64,000 bases of DNA, from positions 62,001 through 126,000 of the forward strand of contig UCGV01000036.1 of the NCBI GenBank assembly GCA_900471925.1. Direction: 5' to 3'. The notes under the pieces are model-generated. The model was not told where the DNA came from. It worked only from the letters and a program-made list of their open reading frames with translations, and did not search any database. Shown here in pieces: positions 18,831-27,443 of the stretch; the stretch's first letter is position 1; each line of letters starts with the position of its first letter. The translations under genes and the position numbers were made by a program. Origin of the DNA: Hyphomicrobiales bacterium. GTDB lineage: Bacteria; Pseudomonadota; Alphaproteobacteria; Rhizobiales; Rhizobiaceae.

Positions 18831-19226
18831 TCACGACCTGGCGTTTCTGTTATCGACGGAGAGTGCACCCGCGCCGGCGAAGAACAGGTACTGAAATACG
18901 AAGCAGAACAGGATCGCAGCATCGCCCTGGTTGAGCGCCGGGAAGAAGCTGTGCGGCATATGTGCCGTGAAATAGGCGATCGCCATTTCGCCCGACAGCA
19001 GGAAGGCGACGGGACGCGTCGCGAAACCGATCAGCACGAGAATGCCGCCGATGAGTTCCAGCAGTCCGGCAATCAGGAACAGCGTGGATAGCGGGCCATC
19101 GCCCTGGGCTGCCGGGAAGCCGAAAAGCTTCATCGTGCCGTGCTCGATGAACAGAAGCGCGGCCATGATTCTGAGAGCGGCCAGACCATAGGGGCGGTAG
19201 GCAGACAGACGCTCGAAAGTTGACAT
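18831..19226 (-). CDS. DoxX family membrane protein
   Basis: A 131-aa protein with four hydrophobic helices. LAALRIMAALLFIEHGTMKLFGFP is the DoxX N-terminal signature, followed by LIAGLLELIGGILVLIGFATRP. Members are quinone-related or redox membrane subunits, and most are uncharacterised. MSTFERLSAY at 19226 is preferred over the longer frame. It lies downstream of pccB on the same strand, with a 128-nt gap. Confidence 0.85.
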   Translation of the reverse strand: MSTFERLSAYRPYGLAALRIMAALLFIEHGTMKLFGFPAAQGDGPLSTLFLIAGLLELIGGILVLIGFATRPVAFLLSGEMAIAYFTAHMPHSFFPALNQGDAAILFCFVFQYLFFAGAGALSVDNRNARS

Positions 19227-19354
19227 AAAGACTCTCCTTAAGGGTGTGCCGTCGAGCGTTACCGCGTCTCTATCGATGATTGAAGACACGGATTGCTGAC
19301 AGGCGTTCACAAGTTCGACAGTGCGTAAACACCTGAAGAGCCTCCCTTATTCGA

Positions 19355-20887
19355 TCAGAGCGGAATGTTGTCGTGCTTCTTCCAGGGATTGCTGAGATCC
19401 TTGTTCTTCAGCATCTTGAGGCCCCGCGCCAGCCGCCGCCGCGTCGAATGCGGCATGATCACTTCATCCACATAGCCGCGCTCGGCCGCTACGAAGGGCG
19501 ACAGGAACCGGTCCTCATACATCTTCGTATGGGCGGCGATCTTTTCGGGATCTGCAATATCCTTGCGGAAAATGATCTCGACCGCACCCTTGGCGCCCAT
19601 CACGGCGATCTGCGCAGTCGGCCAGGCATAATTGAGGTCACCGCGCAGATGTTTCGATGCCATCACGTCATAGGCACCGCCGAAAGCCTTGCGGGTGATG
19701 ACTGTCAGCTTCGGTACGGTCGCCTCTGCATAGGCAAAGAGCAATTTCGCGCCATGCTTGATGAGCCCGCCATATTCCTGCGCCGTGCCCGGAAGGAAGC
19801 CCGGCACATCGACGAAGGTGACGATCGGAATATTAAAGCAGTCGCAGAAGCGCACGAAACGTGCCGCCTTGCGCGAGGCGTCGCTGTCGAGCACGCCGGC
19901 CAGCACCATCGGCTGGTTGGCGACGAAGCCGACGGTCGAGCCCTCGATGCGGCCGAAACCGCAGACGATGTTCTTGGCAAAGCTCGCCTGGATCTCGAAA
20001 AAATCGCCCTCGTCCGCTACCTTCTGGATCAGTTCCTTGATGTCGTAAGGTTTATTGGCATTGGCCGGGATCAGCGTATCCAGCGAATTGTCGGCATCGG
20101 TCACCGACTGGTAACATTCGATTTCCGGCACCGGAGACGTGTTCGACTGCGGCAGGAAATCGATCAGCCGGCGCACCTGCAACAGCGTATCGACATCATT
20201 GTCATAGGCGCCGTCGGCAATCGAGGAACGCGTCGTATGCACGCTGGCGCCGCCGAGCTCCTCCGACGTCACCGTCTCGTTGGTCACGGTCTTCACCACA
20301 TCGGGACCAGTGACGAACATGTAGGACGTATCGCGCACCATGAAGATGAAGTCGGTCATGGCGGGCGAATAGACGTCGCCGCCGGCGCATGGTCCCATGA
20401 TGACGGAGATCTGCGGAATGACGCCCGACGCCAGCACATTGCGCTGGAAGACTTCGGCATAACCGCCGAGTGCGGCCACCCCTTCCTGGATGCGCGCGCC
20501 GCCCGCATCATAGATGCCGATGATGGGCGCGCGGTTCTTCAGCGCCATATCCTGCACCTTGATGATCTTCTCGGCATGGGCTTCCGAGAGCGAACCGCCG
20601 AAGACCGTGAAATCCTTGGCAAAGACGAAGACCGTGCGGCCGTTGACCGTACCCCAGCCGGTGACCACGCCGTCACCGGCAATGCGGCTCTTGTCCATGC
20701 CGAAATCGGTGGAGCGGTGCTCGACGAACATATCGAACTCCTCGAACGAGCCTTCGTCGAGGAAGAGATCGATACGTTCGCGCGCCGTCAGCTTGCCGCG
20801 CTGGTGCTGCGCATCGATACGCGCCTGGCCGCCGCCGAGACGGGCAATACCACGGCGGCGCTCAAGCTCTTCCAGAATATCCTTCAT
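19355..20887 (-). CDS. pccB: Propionyl-CoA carboxylase beta subunit
   Basis: The carboxyltransferase half that moves CO2 from biotin to propionyl-CoA. At 510 aa it starts MKDILEELERRRGIARLGGG and shows the two crotonase-like carboxyltransferase domains: FVFAKDFTVFGGSLSEAHAEKI and MGPCAGGDVYSPAMTDFIFM in the first, DVPGFLPGTAQEYGGLIKHGAKL and RKAFGGAYDVMASKHL in the second. GGGGAG precedes the ATG. Propionyl-CoA comes from Val, Ile, Met, odd-chain fatty acids or propionate. It is preceded by a palindromic element at 20929-20974. Confidence 0.95.
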   Translation of the reverse strand: MKDILEELERRRGIARLGGGQARIDAQHQRGKLTARERIDLFLDEGSFEEFDMFVEHRSTDFGMDKSRIAGDGVVTGWGTVNGRTVFVFAKDFTVFGGSLSEAHAEKIIKVQDMALKNRAPIIGIYDAGGARIQEGVAALGGYAEVFQRNVLASGVIPQISVIMGPCAGGDVYSPAMTDFIFMVRDTSYMFVTGPDVVKTVTNETVTSEELGGASVHTTRSSIADGAYDNDVDTLLQVRRLIDFLPQSNTSPVPEIECYQSVTDADNSLDTLIPANANKPYDIKELIQKVADEGDFFEIQASFAKNIVCGFGRIEGSTVGFVANQPMVLAGVLDSDASRKAARFVRFCDCFNIPIVTFVDVPGFLPGTAQEYGGLIKHGAKLLFAYAEATVPKLTVITRKAFGGAYDVMASKHLRGDLNYAWPTAQIAVMGAKGAVEIIFRKDIADPEKIAAHTKMYEDRFLSPFVAAERGYVDEVIMPHSTRRRLARGLKMLKNKDLSNPWKKHDNIPL

Positions 20888-20928
20888 GATCTCCCCTCGC
20901 CGCTGCTGGCGGCCGATTTTTTAGCTTG

Positions 20929-20974
20929 GGCAATTCCAGCAAAACGCCTTGGCGGTTTTGCGTCCGGAATTGCC
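20929..20974. repeat. Nested palindromic intergenic element (REP/RIME-like)
   Basis: GGCAATTCC (20929-20937) pairs with GGAATTGCC (20966-20974). Inside, GCAAAAC pairs with GTTTTGC and a bulged GCC/GGC. The result is a 46-nt cruciform-capable element between pccB and the lipoprotein gene. The shape and the GGAATTGC ends resemble intergenic palindromes that I recall as highly repeated in Rhizobium genomes. Only one copy is visible here. Confidence 0.6.
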
Positions 20975-20980
20975 TGGGAA

Positions 20981-21433
20981 TTAACGCCCGCTGAGCGCGA
21001 AGGCCGAGCGGATGCGCGCGGCGATATCTTCCGCCAGAATATCGTCGGCAAGCGTGGGATCGGCGGTCATGCTGGTAACTTCGAAGGAGCTGACGGCAAT
21101 GACCGATCCATCTTCCACTGAAGCGGCATCGGTCCTGACCTTCGCGACGTTGCGGTCCTTCTGGAAGCCGAGGCCCTTCGTGACGGAAACGATGCGGATC
21201 GTCAGCACCACATGCGGCAGATCGGTCGTGCGCACGGTCGCACGGATGGCTGCATTGACGCGGTCACTGATGCCGGAAAGCAGTTCTGCCGACATGGTGG
21301 TGCTGGAAAGCACGACGGCGCTGCGCACATCATAGATGGGCTTTTCCGGCCTCTTCGGCAGGAGACTGGCGCAAGCCGTCAGTGCCGCGCATACAAGCGC
21401 GATCAGGCAAATTCTCGACTTGAGCCAATTCAT
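20981..21433 (-). CDS. Putative lipoprotein of unknown function
   Basis: A 150-aa precursor. MNWLKSRICLIALVCAALTAC ends in the lipobox LTAC, so Cys21 should be lipidated. CASLLPKRPEKPIYDVRSAVV follows. The rest looks like a small alpha/beta domain (AELLSGISDRVNAAIRATV, HVVLTIRIVSVTKG). I recognise no family. It would be anchored in the inner or outer membrane facing the periplasm. The start at 21433 is chosen because it gives a proper lipoprotein signal. Confidence 0.7.
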   Translation of the reverse strand: MNWLKSRICLIALVCAALTACASLLPKRPEKPIYDVRSAVVLSSTTMSAELLSGISDRVNAAIRATVRTTDLPHVVLTIRIVSVTKGLGFQKDRNVAKVRTDAASVEDGSVIAVSSFEVTSMTADPTLADDILAEDIAARIRSAFALSGR

Positions 21434-21500
21434 TCCAGATTCCTGCAATCCCCGTCCGGAGTCGCAGATTTCGTCATAAAGTTGGTCAAGGCAATATGAT

Positions 21501-22286
21501 TCAGGCCCTTAGCGCGAAAAAAACATCCGTTGCGGCCCTGAAATCCTCAAAACGCTTGGCACGGCGCTGTTCGGCTTCCTCGTCGCTTCCCCAATGTTCG
21601 ATCGTCCAGTCCTCATCGAGATGGGCGAGCGACCAAGCCTCGTCGGGCGTGATCCTCTCCTCGGCAATCGCCAGCGCGAGAAGTGCCGAACCGGTCAGCG
21701 TTGTCACCGTATGGAGAGCGGCAAGCGTGAGTGCGCCGTCATGGCGGCGCAGCGCGGAACCGAAAGCGGCGGTCGCCTCGCGCGGCTGCTCGTGATGCAT
21801 CACGCCTTCGACGAGAATGAAGCGTGCGCCGAATTCGGCGGCTGCCCAATCGAGCACCGGATCCCAGCGCTCGGTCTGCCGTTCGATCAGTTTGTCCGGA
21901 CCGTCGGCACGGTAGCAGAGCAGATCGCTCGACGAGAAGCGCAGGATATCTTCGAAGACGGCTTGCGTATCGGTCGCGACACCATCGATCGCCGTGTTGA
22001 CAAGACGCGTCACCGGCATCACCGCCGGGTTGATAACCTCGGCCTGCGCCTCCCATTCGGCGGCGACCAGTTTCGCCAGCGCCTCGCTCGGCACGGCCAG
22101 AATCTGGCGGGCCGGCGTGCGCACCGCCTTGCCGTCGAGCATGATGGCGAAACCATCTTCATGCGGTTCGATTGAGACAGTCTGATAGAAGCGCTTCGGC
22201 AGCGGCTTCTTCATCTGGATCTGCGCGCGGCGGATCGGGTCGGGATGGCTCAGGCCTTCGGAAAGGTCGTTCAGCAGGTCGCGCAT
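21501..22286 (-). CDS. ATP12-family chaperone for F1-ATPase assembly
   Basis: A 261-aa protein of the ATP12 family, which in mitochondria helps F1 alpha subunits join the F1 ring and is kept in Alphaproteobacteria. Seen are KKPLPKRFYQTVSIEPHEDGFAIMLDGKAVRTPAR (residues 25-60), VNPAVMPVTRLVNTAIDG-like sequence (INPAVMPVTRLVNTA), a DLLCYRADGP block and the WSLAHLDEDWTIEHWGSDEEAE end. It follows the HAD gene by 9 nt on the same strand and is the last gene of the crcB-rluA-HAD-ATP12 cluster. Confidence 0.92.
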   Translation of the reverse strand: MRDLLNDLSEGLSHPDPIRRAQIQMKKPLPKRFYQTVSIEPHEDGFAIMLDGKAVRTPARQILAVPSEALAKLVAAEWEAQAEVINPAVMPVTRLVNTAIDGVATDTQAVFEDILRFSSSDLLCYRADGPDKLIERQTERWDPVLDWAAAEFGARFILVEGVMHHEQPREATAAFGSALRRHDGALTLAALHTVTTLTGSALLALAIAEERITPDEAWSLAHLDEDWTIEHWGSDEEAEQRRAKRFEDFRAATDVFFALRA

Positions 22287-22295
22287 GGGCTCACC

Positions 22296-22943
22296 TCAGG
22301 AAAAATGGCGCAGTATCTCGTTCGGATGGTAGGCGATCGCATCGGCGCCGTTGGCGATCAGCTCATCCACGCTGGCATAACCCCAGGCAACGCCGATCGC
22401 CTTGGCGCCGGCTGCCTTTGCCATCTGCATATCGTAAATCGCATCACCGATGACAATGGTGTCGGCCGCGTTCATGCCGGTTTCGTCGCAGCATTCGCTC
22501 ACCATCGCCGGGTGCGGCTTGGAGGGGCAGTCGTCGGCGGTGCGCGACACGATGAAATCGAAACCATGCGTTTCCGCAACGAGCTTCAGCCCGCGCCGCG
22601 ACTTGCCGGTAACCGCGCCAATCAAGAGGTCTTCGCGGGCCGCGAGCGTGTCGATCATCTCACGGATGCCGGGAAACAGCGGCTCCTTGTAGTCGAGATC
22701 CTGCCGCACGACCGAAAACAGCGATTTGTAATGCGCCGTCATGTCGATGTCTTCCTGCTCGACATGCGGCTTGCCCTGCATGCGGGCAATGGCGATATCG
22801 AGCGTCAGGCCGATGATCGCCTTTGTGTCTTCGAAACGCGGCTCCGGCTTGCCGAACTTTTCGAAGGTGCGGCGCATGGTTTCATGGATCAGCCCGGCGC
22901 TGTCGACCAGCGTGCCGTCGCAATCAAACAAAGCGAGTTTCAT
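22296..22943 (-). CDS. HAD-IA family phosphatase (phosphoglycolate-phosphatase-like)
   Basis: A 215-aa soluble HAD hydrolase. FDCDGTLVDS (residues 6-15) carries the nucleophile and acid aspartates, GAVTGKSRRGL supplies motif II, KPHP the motif III lysine, and VIGDAIYDMQMAKAAG motif IV. A helical cap lies at residues ~15-90. Substrate specificity cannot be read. Its ATG overlaps the TGA of the pseudouridine synthase by 4 nt (ATGA), implying coupled translation. Confidence 0.9.
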   Translation of the reverse strand: MKLALFDCDGTLVDSAGLIHETMRRTFEKFGKPEPRFEDTKAIIGLTLDIAIARMQGKPHVEQEDIDMTAHYKSLFSVVRQDLDYKEPLFPGIREMIDTLAAREDLLIGAVTGKSRRGLKLVAETHGFDFIVSRTADDCPSKPHPAMVSECCDETGMNAADTIVIGDAIYDMQMAKAAGAKAIGVAWGYASVDELIANGADAIAYHPNEILRHFS

Positions 22944-23932
22944 TCGTCGTCTCTCTCAGCCCCGGCAAGGTCGAGACCGAGCAGGTTCCATGTCTGTACC
23001 ATGTGCGGTGGCAGCGGCGCACTGACGCGCAGGCGCCCGCCCGAGGGGTGCGGGATATCGATATGGCGCGCGTGCAGATGCAGCTTCTTCTGGACGCCGC
23101 CGGGGAAATCCCAGTTCGGATCCTCGTCGTAATATTTCGGATCGCCGATGATCGGGTGGCCGATATGCAGCGCGTGGACGCGCAGCTGGTGGGTGCGCCC
23201 CGTATAGGGTTCCATTTCCAGCCAGGCGAGGTTCTGTGCTGCCGTTTCGCGCACGCGGTAGAAGGAGATTGCGTGATCGGCGCCCTCTTCGCCGTGCTTG
23301 GCAATGCGCATGCGGTCGCCGTCGACCGTCGGCTCCTTGACGAGCCAGGTCGAGATCCTGTCTTCGTGCTTGCGCGGCACGCCCTTGACCAGCGCCCAGT
23401 AGGTCTTCTTGGTATCGCGCTCGCGGAAGGCGGCCGTCAGCTTCTGGGCAGCACCGCGCGTCCGGGCAATCACGAGCACGCCCGACGTATCGCGGTCGAG
23501 GCGGTGGACGAGGCGCGGCTTCTCACCCTTGGGGCTGGTCCAGGCTTCGAGCATCTGGTCGATATGGCGCGCGACACCCGAGCCGCCCTGCACGGCAAGT
23601 CCGGGTGGCTTGTTGAGGACGATGACCTTCTCATCCTCATGCAGCACCATGCGCGAGAGAAGTTCGAAATCGCTCGAATGCTTGAGATCCTTGCCGGCGA
23701 TCGGTCCGGACTTCGCCTTGGCATCGACGTCGAGCGGCGGTATGCGCACCATCTGGCCGGGCTGCACGCGGGCATCCGATTTGACGCGGCCGCCATCGAC
23801 GCGCACCTGGCCGGAGCGCAGCAACTTCTGCAGCGGGCCGAAACCGAGACCCGGATAGTGGATCTTGAACCAGCGGTCGAGCCGCATGCCCGCTTCATCG
23901 GGCTCCACCTTGATGTGTTCTATGCCTGCCAT
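22940..23932 (-). CDS. RluA-family pseudouridine synthase (RluC-like)
   Basis: Isomerises specific uridines in RNA to pseudouridine. The 330-aa protein has an N-terminal S4 RNA-binding domain (LGFGPLQKLLRSGQVRVDGGRVK, residues ~30-60) and a catalytic domain containing HRLDRDTSGVLVIAR, with the essential Asp. YTGRTHQLRVH and HARHIDIPHPSGG follow. The two-domain layout fits RluC, which modifies 23S rRNA, or the tRNA/rRNA RluA group. The target is inferred. Confidence 0.9.
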   Translation of the reverse strand: MAGIEHIKVEPDEAGMRLDRWFKIHYPGLGFGPLQKLLRSGQVRVDGGRVKSDARVQPGQMVRIPPLDVDAKAKSGPIAGKDLKHSSDFELLSRMVLHEDEKVIVLNKPPGLAVQGGSGVARHIDQMLEAWTSPKGEKPRLVHRLDRDTSGVLVIARTRGAAQKLTAAFRERDTKKTYWALVKGVPRKHEDRISTWLVKEPTVDGDRMRIAKHGEEGADHAISFYRVRETAAQNLAWLEMEPYTGRTHQLRVHALHIGHPIIGDPKYYDEDPNWDFPGGVQKKLHLHARHIDIPHPSGGRLRVSAPLPPHMVQTWNLLGLDLAGAERDDE

Positions 23933-24028
23933 GGATATCTTTCGGAAAATATGGGCGCGATCGAAGCCAGCGCCTCTCTTGCCGCTGCCTTTAGAGCATT
24001 TTTCACAAAACGGAAATCGGAATCGAAA

Positions 24029-24406
24029 TCAGATCAGCGCGCGCATTAGTCCGAGGCCTGCCATGACAGCCAACATCGAAAGCCCGACGCTCGCCGCGAT
24101 GTAGAGGCCGCCGACAAAGACCTCGCCGCGTTCGAACAGCGAGATCGCATCGAGCGAGAAGGCGGAGAAGGTCGTGAAGCCGCCGAGAAAGCCGGTGATC
24201 AGCAACAGCCGCAGCTCCACCGAAGCGTTGAAGCGCCGCGCAATCATCTCGGCGAAGACACCGATGATGAAGCAGCCGACAACGTTGACGGTGAGCGTGC
24301 CCCACGGAAAGCCCGGCCCCATGAGCCGCACCGACCCGAGCCCGACATAATATCTAAGAAGCGAACCGATAGCGCCGCCGACGGCGACGAGCAGAGCCTG
24401 GAACAT
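24029..24406 (-). CDS. crcB: Fluoride channel CrcB/Fluc
   Basis: Exports fluoride as a dual-topology dimer in the inner membrane. The 125-aa protein has four helices. GGAIGSLLRYYVG, GTLTVNVVGCFIIG and TGFLGGFTTFSAFS are the Fluc signatures, including the Asn and Thr/Phe residues lining the pore. It is first of a leftward cluster with rluA, separated from it by 96 nt. No fluoride riboswitch could be recognised in the 120-nt divergent gap upstream. Confidence 0.93.
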   Translation of the reverse strand: MFQALLVAVGGAIGSLLRYYVGLGSVRLMGPGFPWGTLTVNVVGCFIIGVFAEMIARRFNASVELRLLLITGFLGGFTTFSAFSLDAISLFERGEVFVGGLYIAASVGLSMLAVMAGLGLMRALI

Positions 24407-24526
24407 GCCTCCGGTTTATGGTGATTCCGGACTGATTCCAATCGCAGGTGTGGAAATCTTACCATCAGGTAAAATGCGAGCGATTTTCTTAGCGGAACGC
24501 GAAGATCGCGCCGGTATGACGGCCTC

Positions 24527-24793
24527 ATGACACAGCTTGTTTCCATATCCGCGACCATGGCCGCCTCCGCTGCCGAAACCCTGCGCATCCCCCAGCGCGT
24601 GGCGACGGCGACGGCTGCGCGTGAGGCTCGCAAGCTTGTGGAAAGGCAGCGCAGCCACGAGACCGGTCACGATCCGGAAGACACGTCCAACGTCATTCAA
24701 TCGACGGAAGTCGCGCTCGATCTCATGGAGAGAGGCTATCGCCAGCCGCAGGCCGGCCTGAGACAGGCGCTCAAGTCCTACGACGAAGTCTAG
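24527..24793 (+). CDS. Small hypothetical protein (88 aa)
   Basis: An Ala/Arg-rich soluble protein beginning MTQLVSISATMAASAAETLRIP. It contains an Arg-rich helix (VATATAAREARKLVERQRS) and ends QPQAGLRQALKSYDEV. It is divergent from crcB across a 120-nt gap. No domain is recognised. The reading frame is uninterrupted and uses local codon habits, but coding status is not certain. Confidence 0.5.
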   Translation: MTQLVSISATMAASAAETLRIPQRVATATAAREARKLVERQRSHETGHDPEDTSNVIQSTEVALDLMERGYRQPQAGLRQALKSYDEV

Positions 24794-24857
24794 ACCTCAG
24801 CCTCCGCTGGCCCGATAGTACAAATCCAGGGACCCCTATCGGACTTGGAGCATGTGG

Positions 24858-25307
24858 ATGATAGCGCAAGCAGACGACATCAGGGCAATCTGCGACATTA
24901 TCGAGCGCCAGTTCAAAAGCATGAGCTGGACGACGAAATCTGCGCCCGACATGGCAGCATTCGCCGGCGACTTTTTGCCGGGTGCAACGCTCTATCCTTC
25001 CGCCCGTCCCGTTTCCGGCAGATCGGTCGCCGAATTCTCTTCCCGCATGAACGATCTTGCCGGGAAAGCGCTCATCTCATTCGATGAAACGGTACTGGGC
25101 GGCAAGGTCTTCATATTCGGCAATATCGCCATCGCCGCGGTTGCCTGTGAAAACATCGAGAACGGTGCCGAGATCAACCGCAATGTCGAGATGATGCTCT
25201 TCGTCAAAAACGACGGTCACTGGAAGATCGTAGCGCAGGCCTGGGACCGGGAAAGCGAAAGCCTGCCGATCCCCAATGAACTGCTGACGCCTCTGCGGAC
25301 GGCCTGA
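24858..25307 (+). CDS. SnoaL/NTF2-like protein
   Basis: A 149-aa cone-shaped-fold protein. MIAQADDIRAICDIIERQFKSMSW starts a helix, followed by FAGDFLPGATLYPSARP, VAEFSSRMNDLAG and the strands NRNVEMMLFVKNDGHWKIVAQAWDRE. The order and lengths match SnoaL-like/DUF4440 families, which include small hydrolases and isomerases as well as non-catalytic proteins. ATG 24858 has GGAG (24847-24850) at 7 nt, while ATG 24852 is too close. The substrate is unknown. Confidence 0.75.
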   Translation: MIAQADDIRAICDIIERQFKSMSWTTKSAPDMAAFAGDFLPGATLYPSARPVSGRSVAEFSSRMNDLAGKALISFDETVLGGKVFIFGNIAIAAVACENIENGAEINRNVEMMLFVKNDGHWKIVAQAWDRESESLPIPNELLTPLRTA

Positions 25308-25313
25308 ACGCCC

Positions 25314-25832
25314 TTACTTGCCTTGGGCGGACAGCACGTTCAGCACCAGATCGACCTTGCCGGCTTTTGCGAAGGTCAGCGTGACCGGCACCTTGTCGCC
25401 CTGCTTGAAAGGCGCGGCCACCTTTATGAACATCAGGTGCAGGTTGCCGGGCGTCAATTCCACGGTCTTGCCGGCCGGAATGGTGATGCCGTCCTTCAGT
25501 TCGCGCATCTTCATGACATTGCCCTGCATCGACATTTCATGGATCTGCACCTGCCCCGCTGCCGGCGAGGCGACCGAAAGAAGCTGGTCGTCGGCCGAGC
25601 CATTATTCTTCACGGTAAAGAAGCCGCCGCCGACCGGCTGGCCGGGCAGCATTGCCTTGGCGAAGCCGCCGGACACTTCGAGATCGCCTGCCTTCACGAC
25701 GTCACCGTCTGAAGACATGCTCATGCCGTTCATATCCATGCCCTGCATATGCTGATGATCCTGGCCGATGGCCGATCCGGCAAAACCGGCGACGCAAAGC
25801 AGGGCAGCAAAACCAAATGTCCTGATCTTCAT
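25314..25832 (-). CDS. Periplasmic copper chaperone PCu(A)C
   Basis: A 172-aa precursor delivering Cu(I) to cytochrome oxidase CuA or other periplasmic cuproproteins. It has a signal peptide MKIRTFGFAALLCVAGFAGSAIG (residues 1-23) and a His/Met-rich N-terminal segment (HQHMQGMDMNGMSM) that may bind copper. The conserved site is the H-M motif IHEMSMQGNVMKM plus LHLMF, matching H(M)x10Mx21HxM. No SCO or cytochrome genes lie nearby. It is convergent with the SnoaL-like gene. Confidence 0.92.
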   Translation of the reverse strand: MKIRTFGFAALLCVAGFAGSAIGQDHQHMQGMDMNGMSMSSDGDVVKAGDLEVSGGFAKAMLPGQPVGGGFFTVKNNGSADDQLLSVASPAAGQVQIHEMSMQGNVMKMRELKDGITIPAGKTVELTPGNLHLMFIKVAAPFKQGDKVPVTLTFAKAGKVDLVLNVLSAQGK

Positions 25833-26039
25833 GAAATATCTCCTCGCTCCCGGAGCCTTTGCTGATCACAATGTTTCATCATCGGCAATGGCTCCAGGCC
25901 CGCGTTAGCCAATTTCACCCGCAAATGCAAAAGCCCAATTGCCGCTGCCGATATCAGCTATTCCGAAGCCGCGACAAAAATTTGTGCGGTACCGACATTT
26001 TGCTTGCCAAGCCCCGCCACCCCCGGATAATTGCCGCAA

Positions 26040-26122
26040 CCTTGTTGGGAGAAGCCGGTACGCTGATGCCGGTGCCGAAGGAGCAACCGCCCCGGAAACT
26101 CTCAGGCAAAAGGACCACAAGG
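26040..26122 (+). ncRNA. Glycine riboswitch, aptamer I
   Basis: First of two tandem glycine-binding domains in the gcvT leader. P1 is CCTTGT (26040-26045) with ACAAGG (26117-26122). It contains the conserved GCCGAAGGAGCAA (from 26073) and CTCAGGCAAAAGGAC (26101-26115). Confidence 0.95.
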
Positions 26123-26133
26123 GGCAGACGGAA

Positions 26134-26198
26134 CTCTGGAGAGAGGCGTTCTCGTAACGTCCGCCGAAGGGATAACAATCTCAGGCAAAGGGACAGAG
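26134..26198 (+). ncRNA. Glycine riboswitch, aptamer II
   Basis: Second domain, P1 CTCTG (26134-26138) with CAGAG (26194-26198). It carries the conserved GCCGAAGGG and CTCAGGCAAAGGGAC. The tandem arrangement is common for glycine sensing, allowing the cleavage operon to be turned on by its own substrate. Confidence 0.95.
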
Positions 26199-26199
26199 G

Positions 26200-26244
26200 G
26201 GGCTCAAGGAGACAAGGCGCAACCGCGTCTTCAGTTTTGAGCCC
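26200..26244 (+). promoter_or_regulatory. Expression platform of the glycine riboswitch
   Basis: GGGCTCAA (26200-26207) and TTGAGCCC (26237-26244) can pair immediately downstream of aptamer II, 27 nt before the gcvT ribosome site GGAGG (26272-26276). No T run follows, so control at translation start looks likelier than termination. Confidence 0.6.
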
Positions 26245-26282
26245 GCGCCCGGATTTTCCGGCGCAAACCCCGGAGGCGTCTT

Positions 26283-27419
26283 TTGGACGATACTGCTGCC
26301 CTCAAGAAAACCCCGCTGCACGCGCTGCATCTGTCGCTCGGCGCCCGTATGGTGCCTTTCGCAGGCTATGACATGCCGGTGCAATATCCTGCTGGAGTCA
26401 TGAAGGAGCACCTGCAGACCCGCACTGCCGCCGGCGTGTTCGATGTCTCCCATATGGGCCAGGTCATCATCAAGGCGAAGTCCGGCAAGTATGAGGATGC
26501 GGCGCTCGCGCTCGAAAGCCTCGTGCCGGTCGATATTCTCGGCCTCGCCGAGGGACGACAGCGCTACGGTTTCTTCACCGATGAAAACGGCGGCATCCTC
26601 GACGACCTCATGATCACCCATCTCGACGACCACCTTTTCGTCGTCGTCAATGCCGCTTGCAAGGAGCAGGATATCGCGCACCTGCAGAAGCATCTTTCCG
26701 ACACCTGCGACATCACCGTCCTCGACCGCGCCCTGATTGCCCTGCAGGGTCCACGCGCCGTTGAAGCACTTGCCGAACTCTGGGCCGATGTCGCCGCCAT
26801 GAAGTTCATGGACGTGCGCCATTGCCGCCTGCACGACGTTTCCTGTCTCGTCTCGCGCTCGGGCTATTCCGGCGAGGACGGTTTCGAAATCTCCATTCCC
26901 GCCGACAAGGCCGTCGATGTCACCAACCGGTTGCTCGAGCATCCCGATGTCGAGCCGATCGGCCTCGGCGCTCGCGACTCGCTGCGCCTTGAAGCCGGTC
27001 TTTGCCTCTACGGCAACGATATCGACACGACGACCTCTCCGGTCGAAGCCGCCATCGAATGGGGCATGCAGAAGGCTCGCCGCACCGGTGGCGCCCGCGC
27101 CGGCGGTTTCCCGGGTGCGGAACGCATCCTCGGCGAACTGGACAAGGGTGTGACCCGCAAGCGCGTCGGCCTGAAGCCTGAGGGCAAGGCGCCGGTACGA
27201 GGCCATGCCAAGCTCTATGCCGATGCCGAGGGCAAGACCGAGATCGGCGAAGTCACCTCGGGTGGTTTCGGTCCCTCCGTCGAAGGCCCCGTCGCCATGG
27301 GCTATGTGCCGGTCTCCCATGCCGCAGCCGGTACGCAGATCTATGCGGAAGTGCGCGGCAAGTACCTGCCCGTCACCGTCTCCGCCCTTCCCTTCATCAC
27401 GCCGACCTACAAACGCTGA
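26283..27419 (+). CDS. gcvT: Glycine cleavage system T protein (aminomethyltransferase)
   Basis: Transfers the methylene carbon from aminomethyl-lipoyl GcvH to tetrahydrofolate, releasing ammonia. The 378-aa protein shows RMVPFAGYDMPVQYPAGVMKEH near residue 22, FDVSHMGQ near 53, and a GYSGEDGFEI block with the conserved Asp environment. The start codon is TTG 26283, because no in-frame ATG lies near, the protein begins MDDTAALKKTPLHALH as in relatives, and GGAGG is 6 nt upstream. First gene of gcvTHP, under the tandem glycine riboswitch. Confidence 0.95.
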   Translation: MDDTAALKKTPLHALHLSLGARMVPFAGYDMPVQYPAGVMKEHLQTRTAAGVFDVSHMGQVIIKAKSGKYEDAALALESLVPVDILGLAEGRQRYGFFTDENGGILDDLMITHLDDHLFVVVNAACKEQDIAHLQKHLSDTCDITVLDRALIALQGPRAVEALAELWADVAAMKFMDVRHCRLHDVSCLVSRSGYSGEDGFEISIPADKAVDVTNRLLEHPDVEPIGLGARDSLRLEAGLCLYGNDIDTTTSPVEAAIEWGMQKARRTGGARAGGFPGAERILGELDKGVTRKRVGLKPEGKAPVRGHAKLYADAEGKTEIGEVTSGGFGPSVEGPVAMGYVPVSHAAAGTQIYAEVRGKYLPVTVSALPFITPTYKR

Positions 27420-27443
27420 CCCCTATTGCGAGAGGATTTTTCC

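Noticed and set aside
24407..24526. Possible fluoride riboswitch upstream of crcB
   Set aside because: The conserved pseudoknot signature of the crcB motif (GGNGAUGG-type block) is not present on either strand in this gap.
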